Source: Candidatus Rhodoferax randersensis (GTDB lineage: Bacteria > Pseudomonadota > Gammaproteobacteria > Burkholderiales > Burkholderiaceae_C). Taken from it: 64,000 nucleotides of DNA. This document shows, piece by piece, positions 24,593-33,354 of the stretch. Location: positions 165,479-229,478 of the forward strand of contig JADKEH010000012.1 of the NCBI GenBank assembly GCA_016718155.1. Direction: 5' to 3'. Under the pieces are notes generated by a model, which saw only the letters and a program-made list of their open reading frames with translations, was not told the origin of the DNA and searched no databases. Positions within the stretch are counted from its first letter, which is position 1, and each line of letters starts with the position of its first letter. The translations under genes and the position numbers were made by a program.

Positions 24593-25450
24593 ATGAGTAC
24601 AACGGCTGACAGCACAAGCCTGGACGACCGGCCCGTGGCGCATCTGGCCGGCATGCCCGAGGTGATCGACCACGTCGCCGTGGCGCGGCTCTATGGCGAG
24701 CCGCTGTTCGCCATGCCGCAGGACCTGTACATCCCGCCCGATGCGCTGGAAGTCTTTCTGGAGGCCTTCGAAGGTCCGCTGGACCTGCTGCTGTACCTGA
24801 TCCGCAAGCAGAACTTCAACATCCTCGACATCCCGATGGCGGCGGTGACGCGCCAGTACCTGGTCTACGTCGACGAGATTCGCGGCCGCAACCTGGAACT
24901 GGCGGCCGAATACCTGCTGATGGCGGCGATGCTGATCGAGATCAAGTCGCGCATGCTGCTGCCGCCCAAGAAGGTGGCCCAAGGGCAGGAGCCGGAAGAC
25001 CCGCGCGCCGAGCTGGTGCGCCGCCTGCTGGAGTACGAGCAAATCAAGCTGGCGGCGGCACGCCTGAACGCGGTGCCGCAACTGGGGCGCGATTTTCTCA
25101 AGGCCGAGGTCTTCATCGAACAGGCGCTGCAGCCGCGCTTTCCGGATGTCAACATCGTCGATCTGCAGGAAGCCTGGCGCGACATCCTGAAACGCGCCAA
25201 GCTGATCCAGCACCACCACATCACCCGCGAAGAACTGTCGGTGCGCGAGCACATGAGCATGGTGCTGAAGAAGCTGCAGGGCCGGCGTTTTGTCGAGTTT
25301 GAGGACCTGTTTGACCCGGCCAGCGGTGCACCCGTGCTGGTGGTCACCTTCATCGCCCTGCTGGAGCTGGCCAAAGAGACCCTGATCGAAATCACCCAGG
25401 CGGAGGTCTATGCCCCGATCTATGTCCGTCTGGCCTATTCCCCTTCCTGA
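24593..25450 (+). CDS. scpA: Segregation and condensation protein A
   Basis: A 285-residue ScpA kleisin. The N-terminal part has FEGPLDLLLYLIRKQNFNILD and AAEYLLMAAMLIEIKSRMLLP, the family signature that contacts the SMC head and ScpB, and the C-terminus ends with the winged-helix segment. It bridges the SMC ATPases for chromosome condensation and segregation. The start at 24593 (MSTTAD) is preferred over an upstream start because of its position relative to the conserved core. No scpB is in the window. Confidence 0.9.
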   Translation: MSTTADSTSLDDRPVAHLAGMPEVIDHVAVARLYGEPLFAMPQDLYIPPDALEVFLEAFEGPLDLLLYLIRKQNFNILDIPMAAVTRQYLVYVDEIRGRNLELAAEYLLMAAMLIEIKSRMLLPPKKVAQGQEPEDPRAELVRRLLEYEQIKLAAARLNAVPQLGRDFLKAEVFIEQALQPRFPDVNIVDLQEAWRDILKRAKLIQHHHITREELSVREHMSMVLKKLQGRRFVEFEDLFDPASGAPVLVVTFIALLELAKETLIEITQAEVYAPIYVRLAYSPS

Positions 25451-25455
25451 GACCT

Positions 25456-25554
25456 TGCGGGACAGACCGAAGCTCTGTCCCCGCCGGCGCCATGCGAACG
25501 ACTTTGGTGTTCTGCGACTTGCGGGAGACCTTAGCTCTGTCCCCAACTGATTAG
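25456..25554. repeat. Intergenic palindromic repeat, copies 2 and 3
   Basis: Copy 2: TTGCGGGACAGACC leads into a hairpin of GGGACAGA (25459-25466) and TCTGTCCC (25474-25481). Copy 3: ACTTGCGGGAGACC to GCTCTGTCCCCAACTGATTAG (about 25518-25554). The same words occur at 3116-3162. The elements fill the scpA-nadB gap and look like a REP-type dispersed family. Confidence 0.55.
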
Positions 25555-25566
25555 AAAGAACCGGCG

Positions 25567-27159
25567 ATGCCCCATCAATTTGACGTGCTGATTGTCGGCA
25601 GCGGTCTGGCGGGCCTGAGTGCGGCCCTGCTGCTCAGCGCCACCCAGCGCGTGGCCGTCATCACCAAGCGCGCCGTGCACGAAGGCTCCAGCGGCTGGGC
25701 CCAGGGCGGCATTGCCGCCGTCTGGAGCAAGGACGACAGCTTTGATGCCCATGTGGATGACACCTTGGTGGCCGGTGCCGGCCTGTGCGACCTGGCCGCC
25801 ACCCGCTTCGTGGTGGAACAGGCGCCGCAGGCGATTGCCTGGCTGCAAAAAATGGGGGTGCCGTTTTCCGAGGAAGACGGCCACCTGCACCTGACGCGCG
25901 AAGGTGGCCACAGCGCGCGGCGCATCGTGCACGTGACCGATGCCACCGGTGCCGCCGTGCAGCGCACCCTGATCGAGCGCGTGCGCCAGACGCCCAGCAT
26001 CACCCTGTTCGAGAACCACACCCTGGTGGACCTGATCACCAGCGACAAGCTGGCCGCGCACAGTGCGCCCGGCAGCGCCACCGTGGGCGCCAACCGCTGC
26101 CTGGGCCTGTATGCGCTGGACGAGGCAACCGACGAGGTGCTCACCTTCCAAGCCCCCAACACCATTCTGGCCACCGGCGGCGCGGGCAAGGTCTACCTGT
26201 ACACCACCAATCCCGACACCGCCACCGGCGACGGCATTGCCGCCGCCTGGCGCGCCGGTTGCCGGGTCGAGAACATGGAATTCATCCAGTTCCACCCGAC
26301 CTGCCTGTACCACCCACACGCCAAATCCTTTTTGATCAGCGAGGCGGTGCGCGGCGAGGGCGGACGGCTGCTGCTGCCCGATGGCACGCGCTTCATGCCG
26401 CAGCACGATGCACGCGCCGAGCTGGCGCCTCGCGACGTGGTGGCGCGCGCCATCGACTTCGAAATGAAAAAGGGCGGCCTCGATTGCGTCTACCTGGACA
26501 TCTCGCACCAGCCGCTGGCCTTCCTGCAGGAGCACTTTCCCAACATCTACGCGCGCTGCCTGGAGCTCGGCATTGACATCAGCAAGCAGCCGATTCCGGT
26601 AGTGCCCGCCGCGCACTACACCTGCGGCGGCGTGCTGGCCGATCTGGCCGGCCACACCGACGTGGCGGGCCTGTACGCCATTGGCGAGACCGCCTGCAGC
26701 GGCCTGCACGGCGCCAACCGGCTGGCCAGCAACTCGCTGGTGGAGTGCATGGTGTTTGCGCGCGCCGCCAGCCAGGCCATTGCCGAGTCACCGCGCCCAC
26801 CCGCGGTGCCGCTGCCAAATTGGGACGACAGCCGCGTCACCGACTCGGATGAATGCGTGGTGATCTCGCACAACTGGGACGAGCTGCGCCGCTTCATGTG
26901 GGACTACGTCGGCATCGTGCGCACCAACAAGCGCCTGGAGCGCGCGGCGCACCGCATCGCGCTGCTGCAAGGCGAGATTCAGGAGTTCTACGCCCACTTT
27001 CACGTCACGCGCGACCTGCTGGAGCTGCGCAACCTGGTGCAGGTGGCCGACCTGATCGTCAGGAGCGCCCAGGCGCGCCACGAGAGCCGTGGCCTGCACT
27101 TCAGCCGCGACTACCCACAGCTGGAAGACTCGGTGCATCCGACCATTCTCACGCCCTGA
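25567..27159 (+). CDS. nadB: L-aspartate oxidase
   Basis: A 530-residue FAD enzyme of the succinate dehydrogenase flavoprotein family. The N-terminal dinucleotide fold (GSGLAGLSAALLLS), WAQGGIAAVW, EGGHSARRIVH and HPTCLY motifs, and the C-terminal helical domain, fit NadB. It oxidises L-aspartate to iminoaspartate, the first step of NAD de novo synthesis; its partners nadA and nadC are at 35.9-37.9 kb. Its last 49 bp overlap the 3' end of the convergent pabBC gene. Confidence 0.95.
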   Translation: MPHQFDVLIVGSGLAGLSAALLLSATQRVAVITKRAVHEGSSGWAQGGIAAVWSKDDSFDAHVDDTLVAGAGLCDLAATRFVVEQAPQAIAWLQKMGVPFSEEDGHLHLTREGGHSARRIVHVTDATGAAVQRTLIERVRQTPSITLFENHTLVDLITSDKLAAHSAPGSATVGANRCLGLYALDEATDEVLTFQAPNTILATGGAGKVYLYTTNPDTATGDGIAAAWRAGCRVENMEFIQFHPTCLYHPHAKSFLISEAVRGEGGRLLLPDGTRFMPQHDARAELAPRDVVARAIDFEMKKGGLDCVYLDISHQPLAFLQEHFPNIYARCLELGIDISKQPIPVVPAAHYTCGGVLADLAGHTDVAGLYAIGETACSGLHGANRLASNSLVECMVFARAASQAIAESPRPPAVPLPNWDDSRVTDSDECVVISHNWDELRRFMWDYVGIVRTNKRLERAAHRIALLQGEIQEFYAHFHVTRDLLELRNLVQVADLIVRSAQARHESRGLHFSRDYPQLEDSVHPTILTP

Positions 27160-29033
27160 TCAAGCGGGTCGGGCTGCCACTGCGCAGCCAGCCAGCCGCG
27201 CAGGCTGTTGAAGAACGCCACCGCCTGGGCTGCACGCAAGTCCTGCAAGCTCAGCACGGCCTCGGTGATCTCGCCGCGCGCCAACAAGTCCGCCCGATAG
27301 GTACCCGGCAGCAGACCGCAGTGCGACGCAGGAGTGAGCCAGCGACCGCCCAGCTTGAGCGCCACGTTGCCACGGGTGAACTCGGTCAGTTCACCACGCT
27401 CGTTGACCAGCAGCGTATCGAACACCCCCGGCGCGGGGCGAAGGCGCGCGTCGTAGTGCTGGCGCCGGGTGGTCTTGTGCACCACAAACTCGTGCTCCGG
27501 ACCGATGCTGTCGAGCGCCTGCGTGCTGAGGTTGAAGCCCACCGGTTCAAGCGATGGCGCCAGCTCGAAGGCCTGCGCCACTGGCAGCCCCGCAGCCGAA
27601 CAGGTCAGCCGGACCCGGTACAGGCCCTGCTCACGACCGCGCACCACCGCCTGCAAGCAGGCCTGCACCGCTTCGGCTTGCCAGTCAAAGCCAAAATAGG
27701 CGGCGCTGGCTGCCATGCGTGACAGGTGCCGTGCCAGCAGCCAGTAGTGGCCGTGCTCCAGGCGCAGTGTTTCCAGCAGATCGAAATCGCCACGCGCGCG
27801 ATGCAGAAACCGGGTCTTGGCGGCCAGTTCCTGCCACTCGGCCCTCGGCTCGGCATAGAAGGTGATGGCGCTGCCCACGCCGTAGTGCGCCCGCCACGAC
27901 GCCGACCTTGAAGCGTGGGGCGTGCCGCCCGTGCGCTCCAGGGCAATGGTGCGAATCGGCACATTGAAAGTCGCCGCACCGCCGGGGCGCACCAGCCCCA
28001 CGGTGCCACAGTAGACGCCGCGCGGTGCTTGCTCCAATTCACGAATCCAGTGCATGGCACGCGCCTTGGGCGCGCCGGTGACCGAGCCACACGGAAACAG
28101 CGCCGCAAACAGTTCGGGCAGTCCCACACCGGCACGGGTGCGCGCGGTGATGGTGGAGGTCATCTGCCACACCGTGGGCAGCGCCTGCACCTCAAACAAG
28201 CTGGCCACCTGCACGCTGCCGGGCTCGGCCACACGGCCCATGTCATTGCGCAGCAAGTCCACGATCATCACGTTCTCGGCTTGCTCCTTGGCGCTGCCGC
28301 GCAGGTCGGCGCTGGCCTGGGCATCGCGCTGCGCATCGGCATGCCGCGACGCGGTGCCCTTCATCGGCTGGCAGGTCAACAGACCCTGCGCGCCGTCTGG
28401 GCGCCAGTCAAAGAACAATTCGGGCGACAGGCTCAGCACCTGTTGCTCGCCCCAATCCAACCACGCCTGGTAGCCACCCGGCTGGGCCGCGCGCAGGCGC
28501 TCGAACCAGGCGGCGATGTCACGCGCCTCGGCCAGCGGCCAGTCTGCCCGCAGCGCTTCGGTCAGGTTGACCTGGTAACACTCCCCATCCAACATGGCCT
28601 GGCGCGCGCGCTCCACGCTTTCGGCATAGTCCGCGTAGGACCTGCCAAGCTGCCACTCACCCATGGTTGGTCGCGGGGCATCTTGGCGTGCGACAAGGGG
28701 CGTGAGTGGCGCGGGCTGAGACTGCTGCTGCGGCCGCGGCCCAGCATCCATGCGCTCAAACACGGCAAACCGTGCCAGGGACCAAGCGGAGTGCGGCTTG
28801 CGCGTGACGAGTGCCGGATCAAAGGCGCCAGCCGCCTCATAACGCATCTCCCCCACACACCAGCGCCCGGCGCGCGCCTGCGCCTGCACCTGCTGCAGCA
28901 GCGCGGGCACCTCGTCGAGTTGCCACGCCGTCAGGACTTGCAGGGGGTCTTCAAAGCGGGCTTGCCAGCGTGTAACACTTGGGCTGGCGTGATCGGGTGG
29001 TGCGGAGTCGGGGAAGTCGATAAAGGCGCGCAA
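27111..29033 (-). CDS. pabBC: Fused aminodeoxychorismate synthase component I and 4-amino-4-deoxychorismate lyase
   Basis: A 640-residue bifunctional protein. Residues about 1-390 are PabB/chorismate-binding (YQVNLTEALRADW, PMKGTASR, VDLLRNDMGRVA, PCGSVTGAPK). Residues about 400-640 are an aminotransferase class IV lyase, with the PLP lysine in VHKTTRRQHYDA and TEFTRGNVAL. Together they turn chorismate into p-aminobenzoate for folate. The glutaminase component (PabA) is not in the window. The gene is convergent with nadB and overlaps it by 49 bp. Confidence 0.92.
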   Translation of the reverse strand: MRAFIDFPDSAPPDHASPSVTRWQARFEDPLQVLTAWQLDEVPALLQQVQAQARAGRWCVGEMRYEAAGAFDPALVTRKPHSAWSLARFAVFERMDAGPRPQQQSQPAPLTPLVARQDAPRPTMGEWQLGRSYADYAESVERARQAMLDGECYQVNLTEALRADWPLAEARDIAAWFERLRAAQPGGYQAWLDWGEQQVLSLSPELFFDWRPDGAQGLLTCQPMKGTASRHADAQRDAQASADLRGSAKEQAENVMIVDLLRNDMGRVAEPGSVQVASLFEVQALPTVWQMTSTITARTRAGVGLPELFAALFPCGSVTGAPKARAMHWIRELEQAPRGVYCGTVGLVRPGGAATFNVPIRTIALERTGGTPHASRSASWRAHYGVGSAITFYAEPRAEWQELAAKTRFLHRARGDFDLLETLRLEHGHYWLLARHLSRMAASAAYFGFDWQAEAVQACLQAVVRGREQGLYRVRLTCSAAGLPVAQAFELAPSLEPVGFNLSTQALDSIGPEHEFVVHKTTRRQHYDARLRPAPGVFDTLLVNERGELTEFTRGNVALKLGGRWLTPASHCGLLPGTYRADLLARGEITEAVLSLQDLRAAQAVAFFNSLRGWLAAQWQPDPLDQGVRMVGCTESSSCG

Positions 29034-29116
29034 GGCGGCGCTCCGGGACGGTGAAACAAAGGGCCGCCATTATCGCCCTACGCGACCACGCCATGCCGAT
29101 GTAGACGTGGCAGCGC

Positions 29117-29524
29117 TTACGACTCGCTTGTCTTCTTGGGCAGCGCGTCGTGCAGGGCGACCCACGGCACATGGGTGTCGTAGTACACATGCGCCTGGGG
29201 CTCCCGATCCAGAGCGTCCAGAAACAAGGCCCGCGCGATGTGAAGCTCACCCGCCCAGCGCTCGGCCTTGAAGAACATCGGGCTGCCGCAGACACTGCAG
29301 AACCCGCGCGAGCCGCCCTCTTGCGCCACAAACCAACGCAGTGCCGCCTGCGCATCCTGCACCGCCACCGCCGACGCTTGGAACCCCGCCCAGGTGACAA
29401 ACGGTGCGCCATGCGCCCGTTGGCAACGCGTGCAGTGGCAATGGGCGACCCACTTCGAGGGCAGCGTAGCAGTGAATTGAACAGCGCCGCAGAGGCAGCT
29501 ACCGTGGGAGGATGTCTGGTTCAT
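29117..29524 (-). CDS. GFA family (glutathione-dependent formaldehyde-activating enzyme-like) zinc protein
   Basis: A 135-residue protein with the GFA/CENP-V zinc-binding cysteines: GSCLCGAVQF, HCHCTRCQR and FCSVCGSPMF. Family members bind zinc, and some interact with S-hydroxymethylglutathione, but most are unassigned and the function here is open. The start MNQTSSHG at 29524 lies 26 bp inside the end of the upstream ParE-like toxin gene, so translation may be coupled to the toxin-antitoxin unit. Confidence 0.82.
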   Translation of the reverse strand: MNQTSSHGSCLCGAVQFTATLPSKWVAHCHCTRCQRAHGAPFVTWAGFQASAVAVQDAQAALRWFVAQEGGSRGFCSVCGSPMFFKAERWAGELHIARALFLDALDREPQAHVYYDTHVPWVALHDALPKKTSES

Positions 29525-29828
29525 ATTGAAGGGCAATGATGGCAAAAGAGGAAGGCTTCTGCCGTTGCCTGTACCAGCGCTGAATCCGGATTTGACCGCG
29601 CACTAGTCGATAGTCAAAGCTGTGGCCGGTCTTGGGTACAGCGTAGGTTCGCACGCCGGCTGTTGGGGCCGACACACCCATTTCAGGAGAGTCACATAAA
29701 AGGGCGAGCGACTTTTCTACCCGTTTGTGCACCTTCTCCGCACTCAGGGGGTCTTCGTTGGCGATGTACGTCAGCGTGCCGATGAATTGACTTCGCGCTT
29801 GAACTGACCAGACAACGGTCAGGGTCAT
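29499..29828 (-). CDS. RelE/ParE-family toxin
   Basis: A 109-residue small basic protein of the ParE/RelE type (SVQARSQFIGTLTYIANEDP, KVEKSL-like helix, then YRLVRGQIRIQRWYR). Family toxins act on gyrase or on ribosome-bound mRNA; the target here cannot be told. The start overlaps the stop of the upstream antitoxin gene by 4 bp (ATGA), the usual toxin-antitoxin arrangement. Its 3' end overlaps the GFA gene. Confidence 0.8.
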   Translation of the reverse strand: MTLTVVWSVQARSQFIGTLTYIANEDPLSAEKVHKRVEKSLALLCDSPEMGVSAPTAGVRTYAVPKTGHSFDYRLVRGQIRIQRWYRQRQKPSSFAIIALQYEPDILPR

Positions 29829-30085
29829 GCAGCAGCTTGTGCGGCGTGCTTTGCCTGATTTACTGCATTCCGTGCGTCCCGCATGACATCAGCGTGTGAC
29901 GTCGCAGCACCGGCCGCAAACTGTTCATCGGCCTGAGCGTTTTCCTTGATGCTGAGTTCGACTGCGTCAAAACCGTCGCGCAGCACGAAGCGCAACATGG
30001 CTGCCGGGCTGCGTCCGGCTGCAAGTGCCAGTCGGCTGATTCTGGTTTGAGCGACTTTTGACAATTGAATTTCCGTAGTGGTCAT
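29825..30085 (-). CDS. Antitoxin partner of the ParE-like toxin
   Basis: An 86-residue protein. The N-terminal part (TEIQLSKVAQTRISRLALAAGRSPAAML) resembles a ribbon-helix-helix DNA-binding segment, followed by an acidic and Ala-rich helical tail suited to neutralising the toxin. It is the promoter-proximal gene of the pair, overlapping the toxin start by 4 bp. Autoregulation is expected for such pairs. Assignment rests mainly on context and size. Confidence 0.7.
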   Translation of the reverse strand: MTTTEIQLSKVAQTRISRLALAAGRSPAAMLRFVLRDGFDAVELSIKENAQADEQFAAGAATSHADVMRDARNAVNQAKHAAQAAA

Positions 30086-30168
30086 GACCGCGCTCCAAAG
30101 CTATCGGCATCCTAGCCGATTCTTGGTTTTTTGGGCCATTTGTGGTCTGGCGACCAACAACCCAACCG

Positions 30169-30966
30169 TCAACCCATCGGCGCGGCCTGCAACCAGGTCT
30201 TGAAATCACCCGCCCGCTCCTGGCTGACGAACACCTCGTCGGCGCCGCCGGGCTCGATGGTGACCTTGAGCCGACCCTTACCCGCCGGGCTGTAGTGGCG
30301 CACCGCCTGGGCCGCCACCAGCAGTTGGCGATTGATACGAAAGAAGCGTGAAGGGTCGAGCTCGCCTTCCAGTTCACTCAAGGTCTGCTCGACCAGGTAG
30401 CGCACCCCGTCCATGGCCACCGCGTAGGTCAACTTGTCCAGTGACACCAGGTGCGAAATCTGCGCCACCGGCACGGCGTGGAACTGCGCCGCGCCCTTGC
30501 GCCCCACCAGGCGCTGGCGCCACGGCCCGGCCGCAGTCGCCGTGGCTTCGCGCGCCAGCCAGGGGCCCACGTCGCGCGAGAAGCGGGCTTGCAGCCGCTG
30601 CGCCTTTGCCAGCGCCTGCGCCAAGGCCGCATCCGCAATCGGCTTGAGCAGATAGTCCACCGTCAGCGCCGCAAACGCATCGAGCGCAAAGCGGTCGTAG
30701 GCGGTGGTAAAGATCACCGGCACCTGCAGCACGGCCACCGGTGGGTCGGCACGAAACAGCTCCAGCGACAAACCGTCTGCCAATTGGATGTCCAGCAACA
30801 GGATGTCTGGCGCGGTATGCGACGCCAACCACTCAGCCGTGCCGCGCACGCTGTCGGCACAGGCCACCACACGGGCCTGCGGCGCAACACGTGCCAAGGC
30901 CTCGATCAGGCGCTCACGCGCAGGCGGCTCGTCTTCGGCGATGAAAATCTGCAGCGCCTGTGTCAT
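30169..30966 (-). CDS. LytTR-family response regulator
   Basis: A 265-residue response regulator. The receiver domain is about residues 5-120, with acidic pocket E11-D12, phosphoacceptor D59 in LLLDIQLADG, and the lysine in YLLKPI. A LytTR DNA-binding domain follows (about 155-260; ISHLVSLDKLTYAV, RFFRINRQLLV), as in AlgR. The start overlaps the stop of the histidine kinase gene by 4 bp, so the two are a cognate pair. Target genes are unknown. Confidence 0.9.
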   Translation of the reverse strand: MTQALQIFIAEDEPPARERLIEALARVAPQARVVACADSVRGTAEWLASHTAPDILLLDIQLADGLSLELFRADPPVAVLQVPVIFTTAYDRFALDAFAALTVDYLLKPIADAALAQALAKAQRLQARFSRDVGPWLAREATATAAGPWRQRLVGRKGAAQFHAVPVAQISHLVSLDKLTYAVAMDGVRYLVEQTLSELEGELDPSRFFRINRQLLVAAQAVRHYSPAGKGRLKVTIEPGGADEVFVSQERAGDFKTWLQAAPMG

Positions 30967-32057
30967 GGCCGCACCACGGGTACTGTCACTTCAAAATGCG
31001 GGCCGTCGGCGCGAATGTGCAAGGCGCGGCCCGTCACCAAGCGGCAGCGTTCGTCCAGGTTGGCCAGGCCCAGGCCGCTGCTGGGCAGGCTGCTCAGGCG
31101 CGGCCGACGCACATTGCGCACACTGATGGCGTCACCCGTCCAGTGCAGGCTGACCACCAGCGGCGTTTCCGCCCCAACCTGATTGTGTTTGACGGCGTTC
31201 TCGATCAGTGTTTGCAGCGCCAGCGGCACCACGCGCAGCTCGCCCGACAGGGCTGCATCGTCCAGCTCGGGGCTGACTTCCAACTGCATCGCCTGGCCAA
31301 AGCGCAAGGCCAGCAGCCGGTGGTAGCGGCGCACAAAGGCCAGCTCATCAGCCAAGGCAACCAGGTCTTGCTCGCGGCTGGCCAACACGTAGCGATACAC
31401 CTCGGCCAAGGCATCACAAAACTCGCGCCCACGCTGCGCATCGCTGCTGATCAAGTGGCCCAGGGTGTTGAGGCTGTTGAACAAAAAGTGCGGGTCAATC
31501 TGCGCCTTGAGCGCGCCCAGCTCAGACTGCACGCGTGCGCGCTCCAGCCGCTCCACCCGCATCAGATCGGACTCGCGTTCGCGGATCAAAAACATGGTCT
31601 CGTAAGCGTGGGTGACAAATAACACACAGATCACGTTGGCCAGCACCACCACTTGCAGGGCGGCACGGTCCACCGGCAGGCCGGCCCAGGCAAACCAGGC
31701 CCACAAGCCCAGCGCCGTGACGGGCGCCGTGTACAGCACATTGACTGTGACCAGCATCAACAACTTGCGCAGCGGGTGGCTGAACCAATCGAAGTGCTGG
31801 CGCTGTTTGAGCAACAACCAGCGGTTGCCACCCCAGATGGCCGCCGCCAGCGCCACAAAGCCCACTTGACCAACCCAGAACGCGCCTTGCGCCGGTGTGT
31901 AGGGGCCGTAGAGACCGGTCATCAGGGGAATGGCCAGCCCAAAGCCGAGTGAGCCCAGGCCCATCATCCAACGGTCGTCAAAGCGCACCAGGCCGCCCGG
32001 CGCTGGCTCAGCGTGAGCAGCGGTCGGCTTCAACCATGCAGTGTCGGCGTTGGGCAT
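30963..32057 (-). CDS. LytS/AlgZ-type sensor histidine kinase
   Basis: A 364-residue membrane kinase. About four membrane helices (residues 30-150) precede a His_kinase dimer domain with the phosphoacceptor H190 in QIDPHFLFNSLNTLG, then an HATPase_c domain (LIENAVKHNQ, and SSGLGLANLDERC as the G-box). This is the class that pairs with LytTR regulators. It is promoter-proximal to the response regulator, with a 4-bp overlap. The signal is unknown; no large periplasmic domain is seen. Confidence 0.9.
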   Translation of the reverse strand: MPNADTAWLKPTAAHAEPAPGGLVRFDDRWMMGLGSLGFGLAIPLMTGLYGPYTPAQGAFWVGQVGFVALAAAIWGGNRWLLLKQRQHFDWFSHPLRKLLMLVTVNVLYTAPVTALGLWAWFAWAGLPVDRAALQVVVLANVICVLFVTHAYETMFLIRERESDLMRVERLERARVQSELGALKAQIDPHFLFNSLNTLGHLISSDAQRGREFCDALAEVYRYVLASREQDLVALADELAFVRRYHRLLALRFGQAMQLEVSPELDDAALSGELRVVPLALQTLIENAVKHNQVGAETPLVVSLHWTGDAISVRNVRRPRLSSLPSSGLGLANLDERCRLVTGRALHIRADGPHFEVTVPVVRP

Positions 32058-32160
32058 GCAAATGTCCGGCTTCGGTGGGTGGCTGCTTGCGCCGCGCGGG
32101 TGACTGGCGGCACTATTGCCAACACCAAGTCAGCCCATCAACCCACCACAGGACTCCACC

Positions 32161-32565
32161 ATGGAACCCCTTCAATTTCATTATCCCGCCGTTTTTGCCG
32201 CAGCCCTGATCAGCTTTGTGATCGGCGGGCTGTGGTACTCGCCAATCCTGTTCTCACAAGCCTGGATGAAGGCCTGCGGCATCACCGAAGCGCAGGCCAA
32301 GGCGATGAATGTGGCCAAGGTGTTTGGGCTGGCGCTGCTGGCCAACCTGGTGATGGCCTTCAACCTGGCGGCCTTTCTGGGCGCCAAGGCCACGCTGCAG
32401 TTTGGCCTGTTCGCCGGGCTGGCCACCGGCCTGGGCTGGGTGGCCATGTCGCTGGGCGTGATCTACCTGTTCGAGCAGCGGCCCTTCAAGCTGTGGCTGA
32501 TCAACAGTGGCTACCAGGTGCTGACGTACACGGTGATGGGGGGAATTTTGGGGGCTTGGAAGTGA
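32161..32565 (+). CDS. DUF1761 family membrane protein
   Basis: A 134-residue protein with about four predicted membrane helices. It begins MEPLQFHYPAVFAAAL and includes GGLWYSPILFSQAWMKA, the typical start of the DUF1761 family, whose function is unknown. The gene is divergent from the histidine kinase with a gap of about 100 bp. An AGGA-type site lies before the ATG at 32161. Confidence 0.75.
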   Translation: MEPLQFHYPAVFAAALISFVIGGLWYSPILFSQAWMKACGITEAQAKAMNVAKVFGLALLANLVMAFNLAAFLGAKATLQFGLFAGLATGLGWVAMSLGVIYLFEQRPFKLWLINSGYQVLTYTVMGGILGAWK

Positions 32566-32734
32566 CGCGTGCGTGCCTTGCCAATGTTCTCTTCAGGCGT
32601 AGGGGCGACCGCGGATGCTTGTCACAAATCAGCAGAAATTTCCAGGTGGCTAGTCCCAGGGAGGTACTCACACTTCAATGTTGCGCACTTCAACACCATC
32701 GACAATAGCATCGTAAAGCGTTAAACTTATCGAT

Positions 32735-32956
32735 ATGAAATCAGCCAACAACACGGTGACGCTGTCGAGCAAGTACCAGGTGGTGGTGCCGAGCTCGGTA
32801 CGCGAACACTTGAAGCTCAAACCCGGCGCCAAGTTAACCTGGATCGAGTTTGACGGCGTGGTTCACTTGGTACCCCACCAGCCGGTAAGCGCCTACCGGG
32901 GCATCGCACGCGCCTTGACAGACAGCGACATTCCACGCGAACCTGATCGGCTGTAA
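32735..32956 (+). CDS. AbrB/MazE-type antitoxin (VapB-like)
   Basis: A 73-residue protein with a SpoVT-AbrB DNA-binding fold (VTLSSKYQVVVPSSVREHLKL, then the KPGAKLTW strand) and a C-terminal tail for toxin contact. It is followed by a PIN-domain toxin whose ATG overlaps its stop (TAATG). It probably neutralises the toxin and represses the shared promoter. The 170 bp upstream are AT-richer than the surroundings. Confidence 0.85.
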   Translation: MKSANNTVTLSSKYQVVVPSSVREHLKLKPGAKLTWIEFDGVVHLVPHQPVSAYRGIARALTDSDIPREPDRL

Positions 32957-33354
32957 TGGCCGCCCCGACGAAGGCGGGCAAGGAGCCAATATGGATCGTT
33001 CTGGACTCATCCTGCTGGATTGAATACCTGCGTGACACACCTCGGGCTGATCTGTTTGCCACGGCAGCCGAAAATCCGGAGCGTCTGCTTGTGCCGATCA
33101 TCACGATCTACGAGGTCACAAAGAAGCTGCGCCGCGAACTCTCTCCCAAGGTAGCGGCCTATGCCGAGGCGTTGATGTGCCGGGGCAAGGTGGTCGATGT
33201 TGATACCGCCCTATCCCGCATTGCCATTTGTCACCCTCTCCCGATGGCCGACAGTCTGATCTATGCCACCGCCCAAGCACATGGCGCGAAGCTGTGGACT
33301 CAGGACGCTCATTTTCAGGACCTGCCGGGTGTGAAGTTCTTCGCCAAAGACTGA
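32956..33354 (+). CDS. PIN-domain ribonuclease toxin (VapC-like)
   Basis: A 132-residue PIN domain. The acidic residues of the metal site are visible in VLDSSCWIEYL (first Asp), IYEVTKKL (Glu) and MADSLIYATA (Asp), with LWTQDAHF near the end. Such toxins are magnesium-dependent RNases. The start overlaps the antitoxin stop by one base. The first dozen residues before IVLDSS are extra to the fold, so a later start is possible. Confidence 0.87.
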   Translation: MAAPTKAGKEPIWIVLDSSCWIEYLRDTPRADLFATAAENPERLLVPIITIYEVTKKLRRELSPKVAAYAEALMCRGKVVDVDTALSRIAICHPLPMADSLIYATAQAHGAKLWTQDAHFQDLPGVKFFAKD

